Positions 22,296 to 33,589 of a stretch of 38,618 nt of DNA are shown piece by piece. Made by a program: the position numbers and the translations under genes. The notes beneath the pieces are model-generated. The model was not told the DNA's origin and did no database searches. It worked only from the letters and a program-made list of their open reading frames with translations. Origin of the DNA: Fragilaria radians (Eukaryota; Bacillariophyta; Fragilariophyceae; Fragilariales; Fragilariaceae). The first letter of the stretch is position 1. Each line of letters opens with the position of its first letter. The stretch spans positions 122,527 to 161,144 of the forward strand of contig CAAAJI010000010.1 in NCBI GenBank assembly GCA_900642245.1, given 5' to 3'.

Positions 22296-24034
22296 ACTAA
22301 ATGAAAAATGCACATAAGTTATTGGCTTCATAGGCAAGTAATATAATTTTCTTCACAAGCTGCAAATTTATCCGTTGCCAAAAGCATTTGTTTACACCTT
22401 TTCTTTCTTTGAATGAACTTATTTGATGGACTTTCATACTTTCTGGCTCAATTTACCTCCGGATTTGAATCCTTGGAACATCTATTACTCTAGATCATTA
22501 ACTTCACATTCATCAGAAATTAATGGCGCTTTCTTAACTGTTTGTCTTAGTGATCAAGGTTATAAGCAGTTCCCATGTTACACCAAATCGATTGTTTTGG
22601 ACCTTGTCTGCACGGAACAGTATATCTAAATTCAGTTTTCCAAACAACAGGATCTAAGCATATGATTACACATTAGCTACTAGCACATTTATTGCAGTTG
22701 TGTATGCATTGCGTTTTCTTGCTGGGTACACTTGAATTCGCTCTATGCCGAGAGAACCAAATGGATAAGTATGGACCAATTCATCTTGTATGCAAATCAT
22801 ATTAGGAGCTGGGAAGAAATTGATTCAAATCATATGATTCATACTAGATTTGCAACAACACATTGTACATCCTTTAGCCATCATCAAATTTTAATGTGGA
22901 ATGAAATGAACGATCAAAAGCCTTATTGTTTCTGACTAGATATGAAGGTAAACTAAAAATCTTATCATTTATCTTAACAGGTATTAACTTTCGGGTATGT
23001 CTTCAATATTGGCAGAAAGGAGTCTATTGACTTTGTAGACTGATTATTGCTCATAATCTTATAATTCTCTTTCAATAAAAAGTTTTCTTCTTTATTCATA
23101 GTTTTGGGTAACTCAGAATTGTGTCAAAGAAGATTGTATGCTTCATCAAGGAATGAAGCCGAGACAACACATCTTACTCCTATATCCTAAATATGGTAGC
23201 TAAGTGTCAAAGGGGTATTCTTGTTTAGCATGCTTAGTGTTCTATAATTGAAAAGCTCGCTTTGCCTCCAAGCTTGACCTCGTTCTTACATTCGTCAACT
23301 ACAAATAAAGATGTCTGGAGTTATTCTCTTGATTCCTTTTCTTAGTTACCTATTGGAGGTCTATGTGATTGCTGTGACATGGTATACTTCATTTACTCAA
23401 TTCATAGACTTTAAAGCACATTGTTTATTTTGGTAAGTAAACGAATTCTCGGAAAAGGAATATTTTAAAATGAATTAAGAATTAGTTTGAAAAATATTGA
23501 GTGAAGAGTGTACATGACTTTGTATTTGATATTCCATTCTAAGAAAATGTCATTTGAATAAATAAGTGTCACCTCATTGTAGTCGTTATTCATCAGTCGT
23601 AAAGTCTTCATATCATATGTGATTCTCGGCAAATGCCGACCATGAAATAAATAATATTCTTTCCATTTATTGCCTTGGAGTTAATTAGCACCATATTCTT
23701 ACTCCAAATTTGGAACATTACTTTGCCAGTAAAACGATTTTTGATTTAGACTCCACTATATTCAATATCTGTGTCTCTATGTCGCCAACCATGTCGCTCT
23801 GTTTTCGTATTTGTTTTCGCATTCTGCACTTTTTGAGAACAAAGTGGGCTCACGGCAGCAAACGCTCGAAACTTAAGAATTTGACGTAGATCCTCTTGTG
23901 AAGGCTTGACAAGAGGCTTCGATGTTATAGATCCAACACCAATTTCCTGCCCATAGTCGTTTTCAAAATTTGCGCACATCCGAAGACCTATCCAACTGTC
24001 TATGGGTCCCTGAACCGGTAGTTTCTGTTGTAAA
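22296..24034. repeat. first copy of second gap-bounded duplicate (~1.74 kb)
   Basis: Matches 24055-26044 in order and orientation and ends at the second 20-N run. It covers non-coding DNA and the last 96 codons of the GT25 gene. It lacks the solo LTR found in the other copy, so it preserves the empty insertion site (near 22493-22500). Confidence 0.85.
23746..24034 (-). CDS. GT25-domain protein, C-terminal 96 codons only (truncated by gap)
   Basis: Identical in frame and nearly identical in sequence to the end of the complete gene at 25756-28998. I see one amino-acid difference (FAAV versus FAAL). It is cut at the N run and is probably the other allele, not a separate gene. Confidence 0.85.
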
Positions 24035-24054
24035 NNNNNNNNNNNNNNNNNNNN
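24035..24054. other. assembly gap (20 N)
   Basis: Exactly 20 N, the same size as the first gap. The sequence restarts about 1.74 kb back, as at the first gap. Confidence 0.97.
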
Positions 24055-26044
24055 ACTAAATGAAAATTGCACATAAGTTATTGGCTTCATAAGCAAGTAA
24101 AATAATTTTCTTCACAAGCTGCAAATTTATCCGTTGCCAAAAGCTTCTGTTTACACCTTTTATTTCTTTGAATGAATTTATTTGATGGACTTTCATACTT
24201 TCTGGCTCAATTTACCTCCGGATTTGAATCCTTGGAACATCTATTATTCTAGATCTTTTGTTGGGGAGCTGAGAAATTTATACAGTAAGGATACAAAAAA
24301 TGACGGTGGAAATGAGCCATCGGAGAATCATGAAAATTAGTAACTGGAAAGCATGACCGAGGTAATGAAACAGACCAGAATCACTCATTATATTAAGTTT
24401 AACAATAGTAAAGAGGTACATTCAGTTGCACATTTACTATCATCTACTTTAACTTGTTACCTGATTGGTACAGGTGTAGACAATAGGTCTCTGTGGTTCA
24501 ACATCTTTAACTTCACATTCATTAGAAATTAAGTGGTGCTTTCTTAACTGTTTGTCTTAGTGATCAAGGATATAAGCAGTTCCCATGTTACACCAAATCG
24601 ATTGTTTGGACCTTGTCTCCACGGAACAGTAGCATCTAAATTAAGTTTTCCAAACAACAGGATCTAAGCATATGATTACACATTAGCTACTAGCACATTT
24701 ATTGCAGTTGTGTATGCATTGCGTTTTCTTGCTGGGTACACTTGAATTCGCTCTATGCCGAGAGAACCAGTATGGACCAATCCATCTTGTATGCAAATCA
24801 TTTTAGGAGTGGGGAAGAAATTGATTCAAATCATATGATTCATACTAGATTTGCAGCATAACATTGTACATCCTTTACCCATCACCAAATTTTAATGTGG
24901 AATGAAATGAACGATTAAAAACCTTATTGTTTCTGACTAGATATGAAGGTAAACTAAAAATCTTATCTTTTATCTTAACACGTGTTAACTTTAGGGTATG
25001 TCTTCAATATTGGCAGAAAGGCGTCTATTGACTTTGTAGACTGATTATTGCTCAAAATCTTATAATTCTCTTTCAATAAAAAGTTTTCTTCTTTATTCAT
25101 AGTCTTGGGTAACTCAGAATTGTGACAAAGAAGATTGTACTCTTCAATATGTTTCATCAAGGAATGAAGCCGAGACAACACATCTTACTCCTATATCCTT
25201 AATATGGTAGCTAAGTGTCAAAGGGGTATTCTTGTTTAGCATGCTTAGTGTTCTATAATTGAAAAGCTCGCTTTGCCTCCAAGCTTGACCTCGTTCTTAC
25301 ATTCGTCACCTACAAATAAAGATGTCTGGAGTTATTCTCTTGATTCCTTTTCTTAGTTACCTATTGGATGTCTATGTGATTGCTGTGACATGGTATACTT
25401 CATTTACTCAATTCATAGACTGTAAAGCACATTGTTTATTTTGGTAAGTAAACGAATTCTCGGAAAAGGAATATTTTAAAATGAATTAAGAATTAGTTTG
25501 AAAAATATTATGTGAAGAGTGTACATGACTTTGTATTTGATATTCCATTCTAAGAAAATGTCATTTGAATAAAAATGTGTCACCTCATTGTTACGTTATT
25601 CATCAGTCATAAAGTCTTCATATCATATGTGATTCTCGGCAAATGCCGAACATGAAATAAATAATATTCTTTCTATTTATTGCCTTGGAGTCAATTAGCA
25701 CCATATTCTTAGAACAAATTTGAAACATTACTTTGCCAGTAAAACGATTTTTGATTTAGACTCCACTATATTCAATATCTGTGTCTCTATGTCGCCAACC
25801 ATGTCGCTCTGTTTTCGTATTTGTTTTCGCATTCTGTACTTTTTGAGAACAAAGTGGGCTCAAGGCAGCAAACGCTCGAAACTTAAGAATTTGACGTAGA
25901 TCCTCTTGTGAAGGTTTGACAAGAGGCTTCGACGTTATAGATCCAACACCAATTTCCTGTCCATAGTCGTTTTCAAAATTTGCGCACATCCGAAGACCTA
26001 TCCAACTGTCTATGGGTCCCTGAACCGGTAGTTTCTGTTGTAAG
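24055..26044. repeat. second copy of second gap-bounded duplicate
   Basis: Matches 22296-24034, except for the 245-bp solo LTR plus 5-bp target duplication (24254-24503) and small differences. Subtracting those 250 bp gives 1740 bp against 1739. Confidence 0.85.
24259..24503. mobile_element. solo LTR (245 bp) with 5-bp target duplication
   Basis: Starts TGTTG and ends CAACA, giving perfect 5-bp inverted ends. It is flanked on both sides by TCTTT (24254-24258 and 24504-24508). The equivalent place in the first copy (…TCTAGATCATTAACTTCAC…) has one TCATT and no insert, so it shows the empty site. There is no internal coding region. The structure is a classic solo LTR left by LTR-LTR recombination. 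The family is uncertain, though the ends resemble Ty1/copia LTRs. Confidence 0.88.
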
Positions 26045-28998
26045 AAATTAACTCCCTCCAAAGACAAAATGTATCCGGTAAGGTACCAAATACAAGTTGG
26101 GATACCAAGTTGAGTGGAAAAGGGAATCATTGGGGCAGTCTTGGGCCGACTATAGCCAAGGGAACAAAAATGAAAGTCGCGAGGGAGTTCCTTCAAAAGA
26201 GCATGCAATCGATCGACGAAGCGTTCAGCTAGAATGGCATCATCTTCCATGACGATGCAAACTGGAGCAGGAAACATGGATTCATTTTCGATCAGAATCG
26301 CTTTGCCAGAAGCAAAACCAGATATGTGAAAGAGTCGCATAACATGATCGGGATGTTCGAAAACATTACTTTTGAGCCCTTTATGACTCATAAGTTCCAA
26401 AGATCGCCGCACACCTTCCCATGCAGAAATATGAGAGAGCGCACAAGCACGCTCCGAAGGGCTAATAGGTACAAATTGGTCTTTCGATTGTGCATCTCTA
26501 TCGAAAGCCTGCAAATCTGACGGTCGCCAGCAGCTTGCGATTAATTTCGTTCGGATGTTCCCAACTGTCTCATCACGTCCATCAAATGCATGCTTTCCCC
26601 AAAAATAGAAGTTATCACCCACTTCTGCGTCAAAGTTTATAACAGCATCCACTAAAAGCAACCTTTCTATTTTAGCTTGAGCCTGAAATACATTCCTTCG
26701 ATCCACTCTTCTCGATAAGTTTATAAATCTAACCAAAGGAATGTCGCTCAAGCCCTTAAGTGCTTGTAATGCTGGATGAACGTGCGTGTTGTAGTCATGA
26801 TCTAAAATTGATTCAATAACGAATCGTGCTAAGGAGGTTGCTCGATCTCCTGCTGAAAGAAAGACGCAGCATTTGGCCAGAGTCTCAACATGTCGAGAAT
26901 ATTCTTCCGGGCATGGTGTTGTCAAATCCTTTACATGAGATAGTAGGCTCCATTGTTCTTCAAGTTCATCTCTAGCAGCTGCCGATCCGATTTGACATCG
27001 ATATCGGTCTAACTTCCGCAATTCTAAGTTCCACATAACTATAGCACGCCCATGAAATTCATAAACAGAGCTCAGGGGGCTTTGCGTGCCAATACTTGTG
27101 GTGAGGTTCGCAAAGAGAGACGCACTTATTGTTGCCAGAATTGAGATTCCAATAATGCTTTCATTGATACCAACGAGAGACTTGCATCGTGAATCTATAT
27201 CCTCTTTCGATACAATAGGCGTTGTGAACCATATATGACCAAGCTTCAACAGCCGATCGTAAGCTGATACATGGATTCTGGCTACGTCTCTAATTCGATC
27301 ATCTTCACTTTTCGATCTTTCTTTCCAAATGTAAGCAGCAACATGAATTGCTACAGAAATTGCTTCCAATGATAAGAGTTCAGAGTCATCAAAATCCTTA
27401 AAGGTAGTGAAGTCGGTACTATATCTTGGTAAAAGCTCCTCGCGTTGATTCAAAACCGCTTCCACTAAGCAAAGGCTCATTACTGGAGGAAGCCTTGGGT
27501 ACTCTTCTACTGAAAGTGCAGGAACTGTAGCTACAATGTAGCGACACAATAGATGGATACGCTTCCAAGATTGTTGTCTATGATCATAATAGTGTGTAAG
27601 CAACTGAATAAGCATACACCTTTCAAGCATCGTGGATAGACGTGAATGATTTTTTGCCCCGAATTCTGCTTGCGGTTGTTGACCGCTTGAAGAATTGATT
27701 TCTTCCAGTTGCTGATGCGTTGAGTCATAATGTAGGGCTGTTGATATGATTCTGGAACTTCGATCAATTATTGGCCAAGCATCTGTTACTTCACCTTCTA
27801 AGGATTCCATGAAATTTGTGACGAGGATGTGGCGATTTCGCAACCCAATGTTAATGTGTTCTCTCTTTTCGTGCTCAATGTCTTCTGTAATCATCTTCCA
27901 TGTCACCTGATCCATATCCCAGCAATAAAGATCCATAATTTTCAACGCTGAGAACAATCGTAGGACTGCCTCGTAGGCAGGATGTCCCTTGATATTGCAT
28001 GCTGGAATTAAGTCTTTTAGAAATGGCAATAAGGTATTCTTTGAACCATGTGGTAGTGACATTAACTGCACTCTCGATATGGCTCGTAGTGACTGAATTA
28101 TGTCCTCCGCTACATCTATGTCTGAGCGTCGATTTCCTTCTTCATCCACAAGTCGTATCCCTAGATATTGTAAATGATCAAACGCTTCAGAGAGACGAAT
28201 CCCATGCACCTCAGATACAACTGTTTGAACGTCTTGATCAGATAGAGAATACTTAGAAGAAGGAATGTGCTGTTTATGATAGTCTTCGGGATGGGAACTA
28301 GTCGAAGTACTCATTTCGTCATCGTCACTAGAAAGCAAGTCGTTGTCTTCATGATTACATTGTTCAGTAGAGTTTTTTTGTGAGTGTGAGTTTGCTAAAC
28401 TCTTGAATGAATTTTCGTTATCGTTACTTTCATCTGAACTTTCAAAGGCTGCCAACGCAAGGTGCTCCGATAAATGATTTCGTTTTTCTTCAGGCAAATT
28501 ATGATCCTCTTTTGTGACACTCGCTTGATCGGATGAACTGTCATCGTCTGAGCTCAATTCATCCATCATATTTGCAAGAAATGAATCATCAATAGGTTTC
28601 ACCATGGTCTCCATTCCATTCACTTCATTTTTATCTTGATGAAGTTTATTCGTTTCGCAATCTACACTCTCATGTACCTTGCGATTTTGCGGCTCCTGAG
28701 TTTCGAGTTTTGTAGCCTTTTCTTTCTCAGTGTCCTCATACGACTTTTGTTCAAGTAGTTTCCTTTGGCATTCAATAGTATTCTGTAACTCCTCGGAACG
28801 TTGCTCTGATTGAATTGCTCGATTTTTCCATTTTGCCTTATCCGCTTCTAGATTCGCCTGAAGCGAAGTAAAATATTTCAGGACTGCTTTATCAGACTTT
28901 AGTAATCGAATAAGTGATTGAGGAGGTGGTGGTGGAGGAGGTGGTCGTCGTTGCTCTTGCGTTTCCTCCTTGGAACTTTTGCGTTTTCCTCTTGGCAT
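25756..28998 (-). CDS. 1080-aa protein with C-terminal GT25-type glycosyltransferase domain
   Basis: Start taken at the ATG 28996-28998; the codon before it is TTG. Residues 1-30 are Lys/Arg-rich then poly-Pro. About 40-95 looks coiled-coil. About 135-245 is rich in Ser/Asp/Glu. About 250-740 is helical with no family I recognise. The last third is GT25 (LPS/procollagen galactosyltransferase type): VRFINLSRRVDRR (about 756-768), SERACALSHISAWE (848-861), the metal-binding-type motif VMEDDA (916-921), then FHFCSLGYSR, TGYILSLEGVNFL and PVQGPIDSW (about 991-999). GT25 enzymes use nucleotide sugars and usually enter the secretory pathway, but no signal peptide or membrane anchor is seen. The acceptor is unknown. 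One continuous frame, no intron needed. Confidence 0.82.
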   Translation of the reverse strand: MPRGKRKSSKEETQEQRRPPPPPPPPQSLIRLLKSDKAVLKYFTSLQANLEADKAKWKNRAIQSEQRSEELQNTIECQRKLLEQKSYEDTEKEKATKLETQEPQNRKVHESVDCETNKLHQDKNEVNGMETMVKPIDDSFLANMMDELSSDDDSSSDQASVTKEDHNLPEEKRNHLSEHLALAAFESSDESNDNENSFKSLANSHSQKNSTEQCNHEDNDLLSSDDDEMSTSTSSHPEDYHKQHIPSSKYSLSDQDVQTVVSEVHGIRLSEAFDHLQYLGIRLVDEEGNRRSDIDVAEDIIQSLRAISRVQLMSLPHGSKNTLLPFLKDLIPACNIKGHPAYEAVLRLFSALKIMDLYCWDMDQVTWKMITEDIEHEKREHINIGLRNRHILVTNFMESLEGEVTDAWPIIDRSSRIISTALHYDSTHQQLEEINSSSGQQPQAEFGAKNHSRLSTMLERCMLIQLLTHYYDHRQQSWKRIHLLCRYIVATVPALSVEEYPRLPPVMSLCLVEAVLNQREELLPRYSTDFTTFKDFDDSELLSLEAISVAIHVAAYIWKERSKSEDDRIRDVARIHVSAYDRLLKLGHIWFTTPIVSKEDIDSRCKSLVGINESIIGISILATISASLFANLTTSIGTQSPLSSVYEFHGRAIVMWNLELRKLDRYRCQIGSAAARDELEEQWSLLSHVKDLTTPCPEEYSRHVETLAKCCVFLSAGDRATSLARFVIESILDHDYNTHVHPALQALKGLSDIPLVRFINLSRRVDRRNVFQAQAKIERLLLVDAVINFDAEVGDNFYFWGKHAFDGRDETVGNIRTKLIASCWRPSDLQAFDRDAQSKDQFVPISPSERACALSHISAWEGVRRSLELMSHKGLKSNVFEHPDHVMRLFHISGFASGKAILIENESMFPAPVCIVMEDDAILAERFVDRLHALLKELPRDFHFCSLGYSRPKTAPMIPFSTQLGIPTCIWYLTGYILSLEGVNFLQQKLPVQGPIDSWIGLRMCANFENDYGQEIGVGSITSKPLVKPSQEDLRQILKFRAFAALSPLCSQKVQNAKTNTKTERHGWRHRDTDIEYSGV

Positions 28999-30255
28999 CA
29001 ATGGGTATCATTAGTACAATATCTTCAGATAAGTAGATTGATTTATAAAGCGTTTTCAATTTTGCCGCACTGAAATAAAATCAACAGTACCAACATCCTT
29101 AACACTAAATACAGCCTTCTACATCACTAACAACTTAACTCCATAAATTTTGTTTTAGGACCTTAACTTAGACATTTTTTGGACTATTTCGTTTTGCATT
29201 TGGCTAAGTAACATCAATCAACGTTTGAATATCAGTGTACTATTTTATCACTCAATTAACTTCACTTTTCAGAATGCGAGTGCTTTGACTAACTAGTTAT
29301 TTATTATGACGTACGAACTAGGCATTTATTAATCAGAAAAGATGTGCAAAATTCCATGCTTTTGTAATTTAGCTTGATATTTTTCCATTGTAGTTTAAAA
29401 AAATATGAATTAACTATTTTTGATCCTTTAAATATTTATATAAATTTTATATTCAAAAAGGAGATATATCGAGTAAACTGAAAACAGAATTCCCTGTCAA
29501 CATCAAAATGGAGTGAAAATAATATGTCATTGCAAGACACTTAGATTCCTGATTGTCTAGTAGATGTATCAGGATACCATTGACGTTTTTTTGCACTATG
29601 GATACACGCCAGTCTCAAATCCTTGTCTCACGTAGCCTTTTTTTGGATTCCTTGTGCTCCTTTGTAGGCTACCTGGAAGGGAATGCTGAATTGAAAAGAG
29701 TTCCTAGAAGGGGGAGCTGAATTGAAAAGAGTTTCTTGTATCCCTCATTCTCAGTAGCAGACCTTCTACTACATTTTATTCCGCTTCGGTTATGCTTACA
29801 GTATTAGAATATCAAAACTTTGTGGATGCGGAAAGGACATTCCACTCATCAAATCACATGTTAGGTTTTGGGAGGCTCCTTAATGACTAACTTAAACTTT
29901 CTCATATGTTTTTTTTAATTCAATATTCAAATGGAGATTGCTGCCCTTAAATAGCATTCTCTACATTAGTAACTCTCTATTTCAGTTGTTTGAAACAAGT
30001 TCATTCAAGAAGTGTTTCAACCTATTGCTATTCTAGCATTTAGATTATTGTGGAAGCATTCATGAATTTCACGGAAATGTTCGAAGGACACTAAAATGCC
30101 ATTGGAAGAATCAATTTGGACTTTCATCTAAGCATTAAATGATATCTAGTTTAAGGATTAATTGACAATATTTATGTCATACTTCAGTTCATTACACACA
30201 ATCATAGAGTTTTCAATTTCAAACAAAATTTTCTTCATCTCTTGTGTGCAATCGT
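28999..30255. other. intergenic, no gene recognised
   Basis: AT-rich spacer between the GT25 and ankyrin/armadillo genes. A short tandem repeat is at 29674-29735. A possible copia RNase H scrap on the minus strand near 29770-29805 reads VSITEAE. This is too short to call. Confidence 0.45.
29674..29735. repeat. two-copy tandem repeat, ~31 bp
   Basis: Two units share GCTGAATTGAAAAGAGTT, each preceded by a GAAGGG-like purine run. Confidence 0.6.
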
Positions 30256-32304
30256 TTACGACAATCGATTGAAAAGAACTTCTGCATTCTCGGCGCAAGC
30301 TGGTGCTGTTTTCTTGGCAATTTCTAGCAGTGATTCCATTTGAGCCCTTGGTAAGTCTGGAACATGCGCTTCGGGAAAGTCTGTTATAAACTTCAATGCT
30401 CGACATGCTTCTACTTGTACTCCTTCATGACTTGGATGAGCTGTTAAGGAATTAATGACTGCTGTAATGCCACTGACTGAGGCGACGACTGTGGCTCGTT
30501 CCTCACCGCCTCGCCTCACAATTTCAGCAATAGAAGCGCAGGCCTCTTCTTGCACTGAGGCATCCACAATGTGTGCTTGCATGGCTCCCACAATAGCGGC
30601 TATAGAACCACTTGCAACGAATGAAATCTCGCGATACCCATCTGCACAAGCAAGCTTTTTAAGAACAGAGCAGGCCTTTTCTTGCACAACTGGTTCATTT
30701 GGGTGAGCCTTCATTGCGTTCACCACTGCAGCGATAGTGGACAATGCTATCCGTATTCGTTCTAAGTCAGACTTTGTGGAATCGACGTGACGACTTAAGG
30801 CAACACAGCTTAACATTTGTACACCGCCATCCTCTTCATGTGCCCACATTACAGCCACAATTTCGAAAATTGGAATATTTTCTTGTTGAACTAGCATGAT
30901 TGCATCATGATGTTCATCGCGAACAACTCCTTTACTTGTTAAGGCTTCTTCTCCTTCGTCTAATTCGAGTGTGGCATCATTAGCTTCCTTCTCGTCGGCT
31001 CCGAAGCTTAACGCCTTCCGGAGTGATGCATGTGCATCAAGATCAATCTGACCAAGGGCTTCAGGATAGGCATCATATAAACTCTTGACACCTCCGCCAA
31101 TCCATTGTTTACCCGTATGGACTGCCAAGGTTAATGGGTAATATCCGCTTGCATCCGGGATACTTGCAGCCTCTGGAAATTTGTACAACAGTTCGTCAAT
31201 GACGTATTTTGAATAGAATGCAGGAAATGTTGATTGTTGTGGTATAGATTTGGCAGCATAATGTAGTGGGAGATTTCCGTATTCATCAGGTTGAGTCAAA
31301 TCTTCGGCATTCGTTTCAATAATGTAACGGAGCAAGTCTGGTGGAGTTTCCACTTGTATAGCTCGATGAACCACTCTCCAAGAATCGTTATTGACAATCG
31401 GCGAATCGGCTGTAGCTGGAGGACGTAGGAGCGTTTCAATAATCTTCCAGGTATTTCCAGCTGCCATCTTATATTTCCGACGATGCTCCACAACTTCCGG
31501 TATAGAGTTATCTCCTGGGAAGAATTTTTCTGATGCATCGAATTGTCGCGTGAATCGTCGATACAAAAGTGCCAAAGGCTGATCTCCATCTGATGCATTT
31601 GAGATTCCGGTCAGACAAGGTATAATAGTTGTAATAGAAGAAATATAATTGACAGTTATGCCATCAGAATTGAAATCATCTGGAAGAGTTTGTAAAATGT
31701 GATAAAAAGGAGATACTCGACCAGTTTCGGTCGTGTCAAAGACTGTTGCTGGATCTAAAAAGTAAGCTTGGGAGACTTCAGGCTTGGCGCGAGTTAGTGC
31801 AGCCAGAACCTGCGCTCGTACCTTCAATCGAAGAGTATTTTCTAAACCACGACGACTCAAGACATAATGCAATGGAATGTTTCCCTTGGAATCCTTTGCA
31901 GATATGGATTCAGGTGCTGTATCAATCAAAGCAAGAATTACCGTTACCACAGAACAAGGATCGTAGGATGAAAGTATCATTTCATCATTAAAGGATGTCA
32001 TTACTCCGTCATCTAAATCAACCATGGAGCACGCAATGTGCAATGGAGTGCGTTTCGTGGTGGGATGAACATAATTGGCCCTTCTAGAATCAGAATCGAT
32101 CAAACTTTTCACTTGAGGCCAAAAATCGACAAGAGGATCCTCACGATTTTTTGCCTTGATAAGTAAGTTATAAACGTCATCAAATGCCGTATTCATAGAC
32201 TTCGTCGCGGAAGATCCTTTGCTTGACATGACATTTGATGCCTTGATCGTTGCAGTTTCTAATGAATTCTCTTTTAATGATGGTTTGCTGGCTTTGCAAC
32301 CCAT
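30256..32304 (-). CDS. ankyrin-repeat/armadillo-like protein with N-terminal MGC acylation motif
   Basis: 682 aa. The frame is open upstream to 32475, but the only ATG before the repeats is at 32302-32304. Starting there gives MGCKASKPS: Gly2 with Ser6 fits N-myristoylation, and Cys3 could be palmitoylated, so membrane attachment is likely (inference). Ankyrin-type blocks: RTPLHIACS (about 85), GNIPLHYVLSRRG (about 141) and EYGNLPLHYAAKS (about 341). Three armadillo-like units of about 42 residues near 520-640 share IxAVVxAMxAH…VQExAC, for example IAAVVNAMKAHPNEP and IAAIVGAMQAHIVDA. No enzyme domain. Probably a scaffold or adaptor protein. Tandem, same strand as the GT25 and Crinkler-like genes, with long spacers, so transcribed separately. 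Confidence 0.8.
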   Translation of the reverse strand: MGCKASKPSLKENSLETATIKASNVMSSKGSSATKSMNTAFDDVYNLLIKAKNREDPLVDFWPQVKSLIDSDSRRANYVHPTTKRTPLHIACSMVDLDDGVMTSFNDEMILSSYDPCSVVTVILALIDTAPESISAKDSKGNIPLHYVLSRRGLENTLRLKVRAQVLAALTRAKPEVSQAYFLDPATVFDTTETGRVSPFYHILQTLPDDFNSDGITVNYISSITTIIPCLTGISNASDGDQPLALLYRRFTRQFDASEKFFPGDNSIPEVVEHRRKYKMAAGNTWKIIETLLRPPATADSPIVNNDSWRVVHRAIQVETPPDLLRYIIETNAEDLTQPDEYGNLPLHYAAKSIPQQSTFPAFYSKYVIDELLYKFPEAASIPDASGYYPLTLAVHTGKQWIGGGVKSLYDAYPEALGQIDLDAHASLRKALSFGADEKEANDATLELDEGEEALTSKGVVRDEHHDAIMLVQQENIPIFEIVAVMWAHEEDGGVQMLSCVALSRHVDSTKSDLERIRIALSTIAAVVNAMKAHPNEPVVQEKACSVLKKLACADGYREISFVASGSIAAIVGAMQAHIVDASVQEEACASIAEIVRRGGEERATVVASVSGITAVINSLTAHPSHEGVQVEACRALKFITDFPEAHVPDLPRAQMESLLEIAKKTAPACAENAEVLFNRLS

Positions 32305-33589
32305 CACGGATGTATCTTTGTCTCGACCTTGGGATTGAATTCCAAATTTTCTTTTAATTCCACTTTTGGTCGTGCGGCCAGTCAACAAGGTGTCTTGTAA
32401 ATGAGTTCGAAAGTGTCGCCCGCTACTACATTCATTGATAATTTTGGATACAAGATAATGAAACACATTACTCAATACGACTCAACAATTTTTTCGCGGT
32501 TGTGCCGGCGCGCATTCCCATTCATTCGACTACTCCGACTAACCGTGACATAGGTGGCATTCATTCTCTTAACCTTCATTGTATGTCTGTTCCGGAATAG
32601 GATGCTTTTTAATCAAGGGACTTCCTGTCTTCACTCTCCAATGAAGCCAGTATGTATGTGTGCATATCTGACTGAAGTAAATTTTGACATCATTTATATG
32701 ATTGAGAAAAGTGATTGTCAGATGGATTCCAATTGGTTGGAGAAATGACACATGCATATTAGAAACCTTTCGTCGAAGATTTTTTTCGTGCAATCGTATT
32801 TATGTTATCATGAGATAGTACTGTTGAAACGGAGGATTACATAGAAAGGATAATGAAATTAAATACACTTTGACCATCTGAATGCCTAATCTTACATGGA
32901 TTCCCATTATTTGCAACTCTCATATTGGATGTTGCAGCTGAGAGTCGTACTTAGCCTCCATAAAATGGCACCATGATATCAAGTAAGAACATCCTTTAAC
33001 CAATATATGAGGTCGGCTGCAGCTCAGAAGCAAAAAGAGGTAGCAAAGAAAAAGAGACTGAAGATACAAAATGTGAAAAACGGTTCCTGTTCATAAATGA
33101 GAAAAGGATCAGTCAAGCATTCAATTGCTTCAACAGGATCTGCTCCTTAGTAGCAATATCATGGGAAACCTCTCTTGGAAGACATAAGTTGCTAGAAAAT
33201 AGAATTTCAAGAGAGTTATGCCTTCTTCAGATTAATATAATTACCAATAAACAACAGCAAGAAAAAAGTTGATCAAAAGAATAATAAGACAAGTTAAGAA
33301 AGAATTGTCTTTAAAACTCTAGATCAGAAATTTGTTACATGACCTTCTGCACATTCTTGAATTCCCTGCAATTGGTGACTCCTTTGTATTGGATGCAAGA
33401 AAAGGGCTAATAGTAGAAGAAGACGGACAAAACAGTATAGGCGCCATACAAAACATTCTCAAGAATCTTTGTGATCACTCAGCAAGGAGCTTTTCCAAAT
33501 GTGAGACCGAAAGAATTTGTCGTGAGTCTTCTTCCTCTGTTTCCTTTGGCATTAGCATGACTTAAGAGTAGTCAAGTTTTACTAAATTA
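32305..33589. other. intergenic, no gene recognised
   Basis: Holds the 5' flank of the ankyrin/armadillo gene. Frames at 32554-32793 (both strands) and 33332-33565 show no domain. Confidence 0.45.

Noticed and set aside
22423..22629. 68-aa plus-strand frame in the intergenic duplicate
   Set aside because: In the other copy it is interrupted by the solo LTR and by an extra base. Not a gene.
23746..24096. 116-aa minus-strand frame with an unknown N-terminus
   Set aside because: It also crosses the 20-N gap. Only 23746-24034 is real coding sequence.
29770..29805. Possible copia RNase H motif VSITEAE on the minus strand
   Set aside because: Only seven residues with stops on both sides. Not enough to call an element.
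32305..32475. 57-residue N-terminal extension of the ankyrin/armadillo protein
   Set aside because: The upstream start codon is TTG, not ATG, and the first ATG gives a meaningful MGC motif.
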